A DNA stretch of 64,000 bases, taken from the NCBI RefSeq assembly GCF_913773735.1, contig NZ_CAJYEB010000023.1, positions 372,001 through 436,000 on the forward strand. The letters are read 5' to 3'. The notes below the pieces were generated by a model. That model was not told where the DNA came from and ran no database searches. It worked only from the letters and a program-made list of their open reading frames with translations. The position numbers were made by a program, and so were the translations under genes. The stretch is from an uncultured Massilia sp. Its GTDB lineage: Bacteria; Pseudomonadota; Gammaproteobacteria; Burkholderiales; Burkholderiaceae_D. Within the stretch, counting starts at the first letter, position 1. Each line of letters starts with the position of its first letter. Shown in pieces: positions 50,432-58,328 of the stretch.

Positions 50432-51421
50432 ATGAACCAAGCACAACGAAAACTGAGCGTCGCCCCGATGCTCGACTGGACCGACCGTCACTGCCGCGTG
50501 TTCCACCGCCAGATCACGCGCCATGCCTGGCTGTACACGGAAATGGTCACCACCGGCGCCCTGGTCTACGGCGATGCCGAGCGCCACCTGCGCTTCGACG
50601 GCATCGAGCATCCCGTCGCCCTGCAACTGGGCGGCAGCGATCCGGCCGACCTGGCGAAGAGCGCGAAGCTGGGCGAGCAGTGGGGTTACGACGAGATCAA
50701 CCTGAACTGCGGCTGCCCGTCCGAGCGCGTGCAGAAGGGCGCGTTCGGCGCCTGCCTGATGCGCGAACCGCAACTGGTGGCCGACTGCGTCAAGGCCATG
50801 CGCGACGCCGTGTCGGTGGACGTCACGGTCAAGCACCGCATCGGCATCGACTACGACGAAGACTACGGCTTCGTGCGCGACTTCGTCGGCACCATCGCCG
50901 ACGCCGGCTGCCGCACCTTCATCGTGCACGCCCGCAATGCCGTGCTCAAGGGCCTGTCGCCCAAGGAAAACCGCGAGATCCCGCCGCTGCGCTACGCCGT
51001 CGCCTACCAGCTCAAGCGCGACTTCCCGGACCTGGAAATCGTCATCAACGGCGGCATCAAGACCAACGACGAGATCGAGGAACACCTGCGCCACGTGGAC
51101 GGCGTGATGATCGGCCGCGAGGCCTATCACAATCCCTGGATGATGGCCTCGTGGGACGAGCGCTTCCATGGCGACGCCGCGCCGGCCAGGTCGCGCGAGC
51201 AGGTGCTGGAAGCCATGATTCCCTACATCCGCGCCGAACTGGAACGCTACGGCCCCCTCGGCCTGCGCATGCACGGCATCACCCGCCACATGCTGGGACT
51301 GATGGCCGGCCTGCCGGGCGCGCGCGGCTTCCGCCAGGTGCTGTCCGATGCGCGCAAGCTGGCCGCCGGCGACCCGGAGTTGCTGCTCGAAGCGGCCGGC
51401 CGCCTGCGCCAGGCCGCCTGA
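50432..51421 (+). CDS. dusA: tRNA-dihydrouridine synthase A
   Basis: 329 aa. FMN enzyme that reduces uridines in the tRNA D-loop (20/20a for DusA). Diagnostic: LSVAPMLDWTDRHCRVFHRQ, YDEINLNCGCPSERVQKGAF, GACLMREP, VTVKHRIGIDYDEDYGFV, VINGGIKTNDEIEEHL. The catalytic Cys is in GAFGACLM. ATG 50432 with AGGAA is preferred to ATG 50384. It marks return to conserved chromosome after the accessory module. Confidence 0.95.
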   Translation: MNQAQRKLSVAPMLDWTDRHCRVFHRQITRHAWLYTEMVTTGALVYGDAERHLRFDGIEHPVALQLGGSDPADLAKSAKLGEQWGYDEINLNCGCPSERVQKGAFGACLMREPQLVADCVKAMRDAVSVDVTVKHRIGIDYDEDYGFVRDFVGTIADAGCRTFIVHARNAVLKGLSPKENREIPPLRYAVAYQLKRDFPDLEIVINGGIKTNDEIEEHLRHVDGVMIGREAYHNPWMMASWDERFHGDAAPARSREQVLEAMIPYIRAELERYGPLGLRMHGITRHMLGLMAGLPGARGFRQVLSDARKLAAGDPELLLEAAGRLRQAA

Positions 51422-51845
51422 ATCCTGCGCGCGTTGGTCTGCGTTCGGCCCGGGTTCGGCCTGGAGCGTCGTTCGGCTTCCGGCATTTCCGTCATTTCCT
51501 GGGCCGGCGGCGGTGGCAGCCCTGCTGCCGCCATGTACCCGGTTTGCTACAGCAAATGTTTCCGGATTGAAATCATTTAATGAATACTCCTTGCCCAATG
51601 GCAAGAACAGACCGATAATCGGGGTTCTTCTCCTTGCCTGACTTGTTGTTGTGTTGTCGTATGTGACATGGATTGTTGTAGTCACGAAACAGACTTACGG
51701 TCGCGCACGTTTTCTGTCTGCAAAGACACAGTTTTGATTTATCCTCACAGAAATACGCGAAATTCCACTGGGGAGTTGGACTTTTCGTAAGCAGAACGGC
51801 GGCCTATCAGGCGAATCCGAACACTTGAAACAGGGAAGATAGGGA
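51422..51845. promoter_or_regulatory. 424-bp region between dusA and the chemoreceptor gene
   Basis: No gene seen. A GC hairpin (GGCAG-CCCTG-CTGCC, near 51513-51527) may end dusA transcription. The distal half is AT-rich and should hold the receptor promoter. GACCGATAA at about 51610 resembles the -10 of a sigma-28 promoter, but no TAAA is 15 bp upstream, so I do not claim it. Confidence 0.3.
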
Positions 51846-53639
51846 ATGAATTTAGCAAACATGAAGGTCGGCGTGCGACTGGGCCTGGGCTTTGCCCTCG
51901 TGCTGGTAATGCTGGTCATTGTGACGGTCTTCGGCCTCCTGCGCATGGCACAAATCCAGAACCGGCTCGACCACGTGGTGGGCGTCAGCAACGTCGTCTC
52001 GCGCCTGGTGGTCGACATGCGCAACAACGTCAGCGAACGCGTGACGTCGCTGCGTACCCTGACCCTGATGACCGACCCGGCCGACATGGAGCCGGAACTG
52101 AACCGCTTCAAGGAACAGACCGCCAAGTACGACGCCCTGCAGCAAAAGCTGAGCGCCAAGTTCGCTGAAGAAGCCTCGGCGCAGGAAAAAACGCTGCTGG
52201 CCCAGATCAAGGAAGCCGAGAGCATCGCCATGCCGGCGATCGCCAAGGCATCGGAACTCTACCTGGCCAACAACGCCGTCGACGCGACCCGCGTGATGGT
52301 CAAGGAAATCCGTCCGGCCCAGAAGAAATGGCTGGATGCGCTGGACCAGCTGGGCAGCATGGAAGACAAGCAGAACGCCCAGACCAAGGTCGATGCCGAA
52401 GCCGCCTTCAACAATGCGCGTAACTTCATGCTGGTCGTGCTGGCCGTTGCCGTCGCCATCGGCATCGCCGCCGCCACCGTGATCACCCGCGGCCTGCTCA
52501 AGCAGCTGGGCGGCGAGCCGGACTACACCGCCAGGATCGCCGGCAGTATCGCCCACGGCGACCTGTCGATCGCCATCGAGACCAGTGCGACCGACAAGGG
52601 CAGCCTGCTGACCGAAATGAAACAGATGCGCAACAGCCTGGTGGACATCGTCAGCCAGGTGCGTCGCGGTACCCATACCATCACCACCGCGTCGCGCGAA
52701 ATCGCCGCCGGCAACGCCGACCTGTCGTCGCGTACCGAGCAGCAGGCCAGCTCGCTGGAAAAGACCGCGTCGACGATGGAAGAACTGACCTCGACCGTGA
52801 AGCAGAACGCCGACAATGCCCGCGCCGCCAACCAGCTGGCCGCGACCGCGTCGGACGTGGCGCGCAAGGGCGGCGACGTGGTGTCGCAGGTCGTGGGCAC
52901 GATGGGCGAGATCAACAGCTCGGCCAGCAAGATCGCCGACATCATCGGCGTGATCGACGGCATCGCCTTCCAGACCAACATCCTGGCGCTGAACGCCGCC
53001 GTGGAAGCGGCGCGTGCCGGCGAACAGGGCCGCGGCTTCGCCGTCGTGGCGTCGGAAGTGCGCAACCTGGCCCAGCGCTCCGCCGCGGCCGCCAAGGAAA
53101 TCAAGACGCTGATCGGCGACTCGGTCGAGAAGATCAGCCGCGGTTCCAAGCTGGTCGGCCAGGCCGGCGTGACGATGGACGAAGTGGTCGAGAGCGTCAA
53201 GCGCGTGACCGACATCATGAGCGACATCGCCGCCGCCAGCGCCGAACAGAGCGCCGGCATCGAGCAGGTCAACCAGTCGATCATCGAGATGGACGGCATG
53301 ACCCAGCAGAACGCCGCGCTGGTCGAGCAGGCCGCCGCCGCCTTCCAGAGCCTGCAGGACCAGGCCGGCGAGCTGCAGCGCGTGGTCAGCATCTTCAAGC
53401 TGGCGGCCGGCGACGAGCAGCAGATGGACGCGCCGGCACCGGCGCCGGTATCGGCCTCGACCGCCGTCGTGGCGCGTGCCCCGGCCGCCCGCCAGGCCCG
53501 CCCGCAGCTGAAGAAGCCGGCTGCCGCCAAGGCCAAGGCCCGTACCGAACAACAGGAAGACGCAGCACCGGCAGCCCAGTCGCAAACCTCGAAGAAGGTC
53601 GCAGCGGCCGCCGCCAGCGATGACTGGGAAGAATTCTGA
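51846..53639 (+). CDS. Methyl-accepting chemotaxis protein with WEEF tail
   Basis: 597 aa. TM1 about 12-32 (GLGFALVLVMLVIVTVFGLL), a four-helix-bundle sensor (TSLRTLTLMTDPADMEPELN), TM2 about 196-216, HAMP-like region and a signalling domain with [40 protein letters not shown] and methylation-type helices. After an Ala/Pro/Lys linker it ends DDWEEF, a CheR/CheB docking tail. Which ligand it senses is unknown. Confidence 0.96.
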   Translation: MNLANMKVGVRLGLGFALVLVMLVIVTVFGLLRMAQIQNRLDHVVGVSNVVSRLVVDMRNNVSERVTSLRTLTLMTDPADMEPELNRFKEQTAKYDALQQKLSAKFAEEASAQEKTLLAQIKEAESIAMPAIAKASELYLANNAVDATRVMVKEIRPAQKKWLDALDQLGSMEDKQNAQTKVDAEAAFNNARNFMLVVLAVAVAIGIAAATVITRGLLKQLGGEPDYTARIAGSIAHGDLSIAIETSATDKGSLLTEMKQMRNSLVDIVSQVRRGTHTITTASREIAAGNADLSSRTEQQASSLEKTASTMEELTSTVKQNADNARAANQLAATASDVARKGGDVVSQVVGTMGEINSSASKIADIIGVIDGIAFQTNILALNAAVEAARAGEQGRGFAVVASEVRNLAQRSAAAAKEIKTLIGDSVEKISRGSKLVGQAGVTMDEVVESVKRVTDIMSDIAAASAEQSAGIEQVNQSIIEMDGMTQQNAALVEQAAAAFQSLQDQAGELQRVVSIFKLAAGDEQQMDAPAPAPVSASTAVVARAPAARQARPQLKKPAAAKAKARTEQQEDAAPAAQSQTSKKVAAAAASDDWEEF

Positions 53640-53715
53640 GCCTGGAGAGCTCGCTAGATCGGCCGGCTTCGCGCCGGTGTGTTAAAAAAAACTTTATTTT
53701 TCAGGGGAAATAACC

Positions 53716-54069
53716 ATGTCCAACAAGAAATTTGCCGGTAGCCTGTTCGCAGCTCTGACCGTCGCCGCCGGCTTCGCCGCGCCGGCTTTCGCCGCCGAAG
53801 TCCCGGCCACTTTCGATCCGTCGAAATGCAAGGTCGAATACCCGAAGGCGTCGCTGATGAACGAAGAGCAGGGCACCACCTCGATGTCCTTCCTGGTCGC
53901 CGCCGACGGCAGCGTGGCGGACTCGAAGCTGGAAAAGTCGAGCGGTTTCAAGGGCCTGGACAAGGCAGCCCTGAAAGGCCTGTCGGCCTGCAAGTTCAAG
54001 CCGGGCACCAAGGACGGCGCACCGGCGCAGACCTGGACCAAGGTCGACTACGCCTGGAAGCTGGATTGA
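53716..54069 (+). CDS. Secreted TonB C-terminal-like domain protein
   Basis: 117 aa. Signal peptide 1-27 (AAPAFAA). The mature 90 residues (YPKASLMNEEQGTTSMSFLV, AADGSVADSKLEKSSGFKGL, DKAALKGLSACKFKPGT) follow the TonB_C pattern, with a Cys pair probably disulfide-linked. No TM anchor and no Pro-rich spacer, so it is not a normal energy transducer. GGGGAAA ribosome site. Ends at a clear terminator. Confidence 0.85.
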   Translation: MSNKKFAGSLFAALTVAAGFAAPAFAAEVPATFDPSKCKVEYPKASLMNEEQGTTSMSFLVAADGSVADSKLEKSSGFKGLDKAALKGLSACKFKPGTKDGAPAQTWTKVDYAWKLD

Positions 54070-54089
54070 TCCCGCCTTCCCTGGATGAG

Positions 54090-54116
54090 AACCGGCCTGC
54101 ATGGCCGGTTTTTTTT
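54090..54116 (+). terminator. Rho-independent terminator
   Basis: Stem AACCGGCC / GGCCGGTT with a 5-nt loop followed by T8 in total, 20 bp after the TonB_C-like gene. Confidence 0.9.
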
Positions 54117-54247
54117 CGTCCTGCCGTCGCGCCAACTGTAACGCGACTGTGGCGACATGTTTCGATTGTAAGAACTTCCTTCAATCCAACTGTGCGCTTC
54201 TCCGGCTCGCTATAGTGAAGCCATACCAATCAACAAGGAGAAGCATC

Positions 54248-54625
54248 ATGAAACGGATCCTCTGTGCCGCTGCCGCAGCCCTGATCAGCACCGCCGCCGT
54301 CCTGCCGGCCCAGGCTTTCGCTCAAGGTGCCGTCGTCGTCGTCCGTACCGCTCCGCCGCCGCCGCGCCACGAAGTCGTGCCGCATGCGCGCCATGGCTAC
54401 GCCTGGGCACCGGGCTACTGGAACTGGAACGGCCACCGTTACACCTGGGTGAAGGGCCACTGGGAACGCGAGCGCCGCGGCTATGCCTGGCATCGCCCGG
54501 AATGGCGTGAAGACGGCCGTGGCGGCTGGGTGCTGGATCGCGGCGGCTGGCGCCGTGGCGACCGCGACGGCGACGGCGTGCCGAACCGCTACGACAGCCG
54601 TCCGAACAATCCGCATCGTTCCTGA
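54248..54625 (+). CDS. Secreted protein with YxWxxGxW repeats
   Basis: 125 aa. Signal peptide 1-25 (AQAFAQ). Then repeated aromatic motifs [38 protein letters not shown] and [20 protein letters not shown], the YXWXXGXW (BcpO-type) family. The end [18 protein letters not shown] looks like a calcium-type DxDxDG loop. AAGGAG before the ATG. Function in the family is poorly defined. Followed by a strong terminator. Confidence 0.85.
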   Translation: MKRILCAAAAALISTAAVLPAQAFAQGAVVVVRTAPPPPRHEVVPHARHGYAWAPGYWNWNGHRYTWVKGHWERERRGYAWHRPEWREDGRGGWVLDRGGWRRGDRDGDGVPNRYDSRPNNPHRS

Positions 54626-54646
54626 TGCGCTGGCGGTAAGAATGGA

Positions 54647-54674
54647 AAGCCCGGTCCGAGGACCGGGCTTTTTT
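54647..54674 (+). terminator. Rho-independent terminator
   Basis: Stem AAGCCCGGTC / GACCGGGCTT with a 4-nt loop followed by T4, 21 bp after the preceding gene. Confidence 0.9.
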
Positions 54675-54808
54675 GCGTCGATCACCCGTCGGTATCCGCC
54701 GGCGCGCCTGCCTGCATGGTATGGCAGGGTTCCTCTTGCATAGTTGCATAAAGGCATTTCGGTTGCTGCTTGTCCTGGGGCGGCGTGGAGGAGGGGCGCG
54801 GAAACGAC

Positions 54809-54834
54809 AAGGCCCGGTTCGAAGACCGGGCCTT
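54809..54834. terminator. Hairpin beside the tRNA-His fragment
   Basis: Stem AAGGCCCGGT / ACCGGGCCTT with a 6-nt loop. It is just beyond the 3' end of the tRNA-His sequence on the minus strand and probably was the terminator of that tRNA gene. Confidence 0.6.
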
Positions 54835-54847
54835 GCGCTTGAATTCT

Positions 54848-54897
54848 TGGGGTGGCTGATGGGACTCGAACCCACGACGACAGGAATCACAATCCTG
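54848..54897 (-). other. 3' fragment of tRNA-His, left attachment site of a prophage
   Basis: Read on the minus strand this is the 3' part of tRNA-His: anticodon arm CAGGA-TTGTGAT-TCCTG (anticodon GTG), variable loop, T arm with GGTTCGAGTCC, acceptor strand CAGCCAC and CCCA. The 5' part (acceptor 5' strand, D arm) is missing; sequence to the right (from about 54898) cannot pair with it. The integrase begins 160 bp away. This is what remains when an element enters the 3' half of a tRNA gene; the rebuilt intact tRNA should lie at the other end, outside the window. Confidence 0.8.
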
Positions 54898-55054
54898 ACT
54901 ACTCAGCCTTTCGTGGGCGTTGATTGTTATTCATCACTGTTGCTTAGTCCTTTAAAAACAAAGGTTTGCGTATGATGGCGTAACTCGTTGTGTTGAAGAA
55001 AGTTGATTGATATACTCATTTTTGGGTTACACAGCGGTTACACAACGAGGAAAG

Positions 55055-56398
55055 ATGTCACGAGTAAAGTTCACAGCCGGGCGGGTAGATGGCTTCCACT
55101 GCGAGGGCGGCAAGGGTCAATCTTTCATGTGGGATGCCGATGCTCCTGGCTTGGGGCTGCGCGCGACCTCGACCGGCGCCAAATCTTACATCTTTCAATC
55201 TAAGCTCAACGGTAACGCGATGCGCGTTACCATCGGCGACCCGAAGACTTGGGCGATTGCCGATGCGAGGGCAGAGGCGCGCCGGCTAAAGGTTCTGATT
55301 GACGCCGGAAAAGATCCGCGCCAAGTCAAGGCCGACGAGATCGCGGCCGATCGAGCGGCACGAGCCGCCCAAGCTGCGGCAGAGACTGAGCGCACGACCA
55401 AGGCAAGGCGAGAGACAGTGACGCTTGGCGATGCATGGCCGCTCTACATTGCAGCACGACGCAACGCTGGCCGAAAGAAATGGAGCGATTGGCATGTGCG
55501 TGACCACGAAAATGTCGTGTCGCGTGGTGGCGTGGAGAAGAAGCGGGGTAAGGGCGAGACTGAGCCGGGGCCGCTGGCTTCGCTGCTCGATGTGCGACTT
55601 TGCGACCTGACAGGTGACCGCATAAGCGAATGGCTTGCCGTCGAGACCAAGCGGCGCTCGACCCGTGCGGCGCTCGCCTTCCGGCTGCTATCCGTGTTCA
55701 TAAACTGGTGCGAATCGCAGCCAGAATACGCGGGGCTGGTTCCAACTGGCGCTTGTAAGGTGCAACAGGTGCGCGACCAGCTCCCAGCCAAGAACGCAAA
55801 GGAGGGCGACAGCCTGCAGCGTGAGCAACTACCTATGTGGTTCGGGGCCGTGCGCGAGCTGTCGAACTCCGTACAGTCCGCCTACCTACAAACGTTGCTG
55901 TTGACTGGCGCCCGCCGTCGTGAGCTTTCGGGCCTCCGGTGGGAAGACGTCGATTTCCAGTGGCTCAGTCTGACCATACGCGACAAGGTAGAGGGCGAAC
56001 GAACAATCCCGCTAACCCCTTACGTGCGCCATCTTCTGTCCGCTCTACCTCGGCGCAATGAATGGGTTTTCTCAAGCGTCAAGGCCGAGAACGGCCAGCT
56101 TGTCGAGCCAACTTCGGCCCATAAGCGGGCGCTGTCCGCTGCTGGCCTGCCTGACCTGACATTACACGGCCTGCGCCGCTCGTTCGGCTCCTTGGCCGAG
56201 TGGACTGAAACGCCGGCCGGTATTGTTGCGCAGATCATGGGCCATAAGCCCAGCGCGATCGCAGAGAAACACTACAGGCGCCGGCCGCTCGATCTGCTGC
56301 GCCAATGGCACACGAAGCTGGAAGCGTGGATGCTGGAGCAAGCCGGAATAGTTTTCGAACCCGAACAGCCCGCCCTGCGCCTTGTGGAGAACGCCTAA
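55055..56398 (+). CDS. Tyrosine-type integrase
   Basis: 447 aa from ATG 55055 (GAGGA upstream); an ATG-less longer frame exists from 55007. N-terminal Arm-type DUF4102 domain (FTAGRVDGFHCEGGKGQSFM, YIFQSKLNGNAMRVTIGD). Catalytic domain: Arg in TGARRRELSGLRWEDV, His-x-x-Arg in LTLHGLRRSFGSL, His in QIMGHKPSA, nucleophile Tyr in EKHYRRRPL. All catalytic residues are intact. Next to the tRNA-His att fragment, which is probably its target. Confidence 0.95.
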   Translation: MSRVKFTAGRVDGFHCEGGKGQSFMWDADAPGLGLRATSTGAKSYIFQSKLNGNAMRVTIGDPKTWAIADARAEARRLKVLIDAGKDPRQVKADEIAADRAARAAQAAAETERTTKARRETVTLGDAWPLYIAARRNAGRKKWSDWHVRDHENVVSRGGVEKKRGKGETEPGPLASLLDVRLCDLTGDRISEWLAVETKRRSTRAALAFRLLSVFINWCESQPEYAGLVPTGACKVQQVRDQLPAKNAKEGDSLQREQLPMWFGAVRELSNSVQSAYLQTLLLTGARRRELSGLRWEDVDFQWLSLTIRDKVEGERTIPLTPYVRHLLSALPRRNEWVFSSVKAENGQLVEPTSAHKRALSAAGLPDLTLHGLRRSFGSLAEWTETPAGIVAQIMGHKPSAIAEKHYRRRPLDLLRQWHTKLEAWMLEQAGIVFEPEQPALRLVENA

Positions 56399-56510
56399 CG
56401 AGGTGAATCAGTTTAAAGCGCTGGGCTAGGTCGACGGACTGAAAAGCGGGAAGCCTTCGCCCGCCCGCCTGGCGCTCCTATTTCGAAGGTGCGTATCGAA
56501 GGAACGCAAC

Positions 56511-57251
56511 ATGTCAGCAGAGGCCGATACCAACCCATCAAATGTCGCTTCAAGCCTAGATGAAATCCCCCCGCGAGAACTTGAGCGCTGGGAATGTGCT
56601 CCTCCGTTCGGGCAGGACGGCAGACGGATGGTGAAGTTCGAGTTTTACACAATCCTAGAAATCGCCTGCACCTATCCTGATTTTCTTGAATATGTGACCG
56701 ACCGGTTGGCCCGATGGAAGCAAGGGCGATATAGGTTGACCGAAGCTATCCAAGTCATTTCTGAGGCTTACCCCGGAGAGGTAGACGTGCGTACCTTTCG
56801 CATGCAATCAAATCGGGCGGTTTGGCAAGGAAAACTGGTTATAAGAATGAATGGCGTCCGAGTAGACATGTCGGATCTGTCTATAGGGGGAGTTTCGGTG
56901 TCGGCAAATCCAATTGTTGAGACTCGAGACTTCAATGAATGGCTTGCGAATGAGGGCAGCCCTTACCGGCTTTCTTATCCCTATCTGGACAAAGACTCGG
57001 AGGGTTTACCTTCTGGCAGCCAAGACAAGGTCGTCCTTAAATCAACTCGGCAACGAGAGCTAATTCTGCAGTGGCTGACAAGTAATGGCTACAACCCGGA
57101 AGAGCTGCCTCCGCGTATGCGCGGAAAGAGCGGGCCCAAGGCCGATGTAAAGGCGGCAATGCTTAAGAATGCGAATATGTTCACCGAGAAATCGTTCGAA
57201 AAAGCCTGGGAAAGTCTCCGTTCAGACGGCTCACTTTTAGGGGCTGACTGA
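56511..57251 (+). CDS. Phage protein of unknown function
   Basis: 246 aa. No family recognised. It has a mixed alpha/beta middle (FYTILEIACTYPDFLEYVTD, WQGKLVIRMNGVRVDMSDLS) and a C-terminal helical stretch with STRQRELILQWLTSNGYNP and KSFEKAWESLRSDGSLL that could be DNA-binding. G+C is clearly lower than in the flanking chromosome. GGAACG-type weak ribosome site at 56500. It lies between integrase and the small HTH genes. Confidence 0.7.
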   Translation: MSAEADTNPSNVASSLDEIPPRELERWECAPPFGQDGRRMVKFEFYTILEIACTYPDFLEYVTDRLARWKQGRYRLTEAIQVISEAYPGEVDVRTFRMQSNRAVWQGKLVIRMNGVRVDMSDLSIGGVSVSANPIVETRDFNEWLANEGSPYRLSYPYLDKDSEGLPSGSQDKVVLKSTRQRELILQWLTSNGYNPEELPPRMRGKSGPKADVKAAMLKNANMFTEKSFEKAWESLRSDGSLLGAD

Positions 57252-57374
57252 TCTAAATCGAGTAGTTCTCTCGTCTCTGCCCCCCCGAATTGGGGGATAG
57301 GGGGACTGTTGCGGCGGAGGGTAGTGCCGCTCAGAAACTTCGTATCACCTTTCAACACATATAGGTGACACGAA

Positions 57375-57590
57375 ATGATCGTAACCCGCGCAACCTCTCT
57401 CAAACTTGCGAGCGTCCCGGAGACGCTTACCACTGCCGAAGCGGCAGTTGCTCTGAATCGCAAACCCCAAACCCTGCGTATGTGGGCTTGCAACGAAAAC
57501 GGTCCAATTCGTCCCGTTCGTGTTCATGGGCGCCTTGCTTGGCCGGCGAACCAAATCGCAGCCCTCCTGAACGGAGGTGCTCATGCCTAA
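57375..57590 (+). CDS. Small helix-turn-helix protein (excisionase/AlpA-like)
   Basis: 71 aa. LTTAEAAVALNRKPQTLRMW is a MerR/AlpA-type helix-turn-helix, followed by a wing with IRPVRVHGRLAWPANQIAAL and a short tail. Such proteins act as excisionase or repressor in integrated elements. It overlaps the next gene by 8 bp. Confidence 0.75.
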   Translation: MIVTRATSLKLASVPETLTTAEAAVALNRKPQTLRMWACNENGPIRPVRVHGRLAWPANQIAALLNGGAHA

Positions 57591-58020
57591 GCGCCGAAAC
57601 GAAAACGCCCCCCGTGCGGGAGGCGCTCGCGTCGATCAAGCTGGCGGGCCCAAGTCGACAAAACAAACCACAATTTTCAACTGCAGTCCGCAGAGTATCA
57701 CAGCCGTGTGCGAAGAGCTTGCCCAGAATGGCGTCGCTCTCCGAAATGCATCTGGTACGACTCAGCGGGAAACCCTCCGTCGCGCCCTGGAGTTCCGCGG
57801 GGCACGCGGCCTCAATACCTACGAGGGCACTGCGGCCGGGTACATGCGTTTGGCAACGAGGGTGAAAGAGCTCAAAGACGCTTGGGACATCTGCACGCTC
57901 TCCGAGGATGTGCTCGGCCCCGATGGACTGCTGCACAAGGGCGTCGCTCGTTACGTTCTGCTCGGCCGACGTAAGGATAATCCGCCACCTCAGGGCGAAC
58001 TTGAGTTGGTGCCGGCATGA
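57583..58020 (+). CDS. Phage winged-helix protein (HTH_55-like)
   Basis: 147 aa from ATG 57583 with GGAGG five bases upstream. The N-terminal 35 residues are basic and disordered; the centre has QRETLRRALEFRGARGLNTY, EGTAAGYMRLATRVKELKDA and WDICT, a winged helix of the type found in phage replication regions. C-terminal YVLLGRR strand. Its stop overlaps the next start (ATGA). Confidence 0.7.
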   Translation: MPKRRNENAPRAGGARVDQAGGPKSTKQTTIFNCSPQSITAVCEELAQNGVALRNASGTTQRETLRRALEFRGARGLNTYEGTAAGYMRLATRVKELKDAWDICTLSEDVLGPDGLLHKGVARYVLLGRRKDNPPPQGELELVPA

Positions 58021-58325
58021 ATACCCAGCTCCTCGCCATCAAGAACTGGGACACGTTCCAGCACTACGGGAAGCGTAATCCTCCATGGATCAAGCTGCAT
58101 CGCGCCATCCTCGATGACTACAGCTTCTGCGCCCTTCCTGACGTCGCCAAGGGCCATCTCATGCTGCTGTGGCTGTATGCCAGCCAAAACAACGGCACGG
58201 TGCCGCACGATGTCTCATTCCTTGAGCGAAAGCTGTCGATCACCGGTCTGGATCTCGGTGTGCTGATTGATCACGGCTTTCTGATTGCGCAGGGCGCCGC
58301 TAGCGTCAAGCTTGCGAAGGGATAG
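58017..58325 (+). CDS. Phage replication-region protein, unknown function
   Basis: 102 aa. NPPWIKLHRAILDDYSFCAL, PDVAKGHLMLLWLYASQNN and a short helix at the end resemble the N-terminal part of phage replication-initiator/organiser proteins. It could be a truncated version of a longer protein because it stops early at KLAKG, but no frameshift is evident. The helicase gene follows after 3 bp. Confidence 0.65.
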   Translation: MNTQLLAIKNWDTFQHYGKRNPPWIKLHRAILDDYSFCALPDVAKGHLMLLWLYASQNNGTVPHDVSFLERKLSITGLDLGVLIDHGFLIAQGAASVKLAKG

Positions 58326-58328
58326 CAT

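Noticed and set aside
51605..51640. Sigma-28 promoter for the second chemoreceptor
   Set aside because: GACCGATAA resembles the -10 box but no TAAA lies 15 bp upstream and the site is more than 200 bp from the start codon.
54848..54923. A complete tRNA-His gene
   Set aside because: The 26 bases that should form the 5' acceptor strand and D arm do not match or pair; only the 3' part is present.
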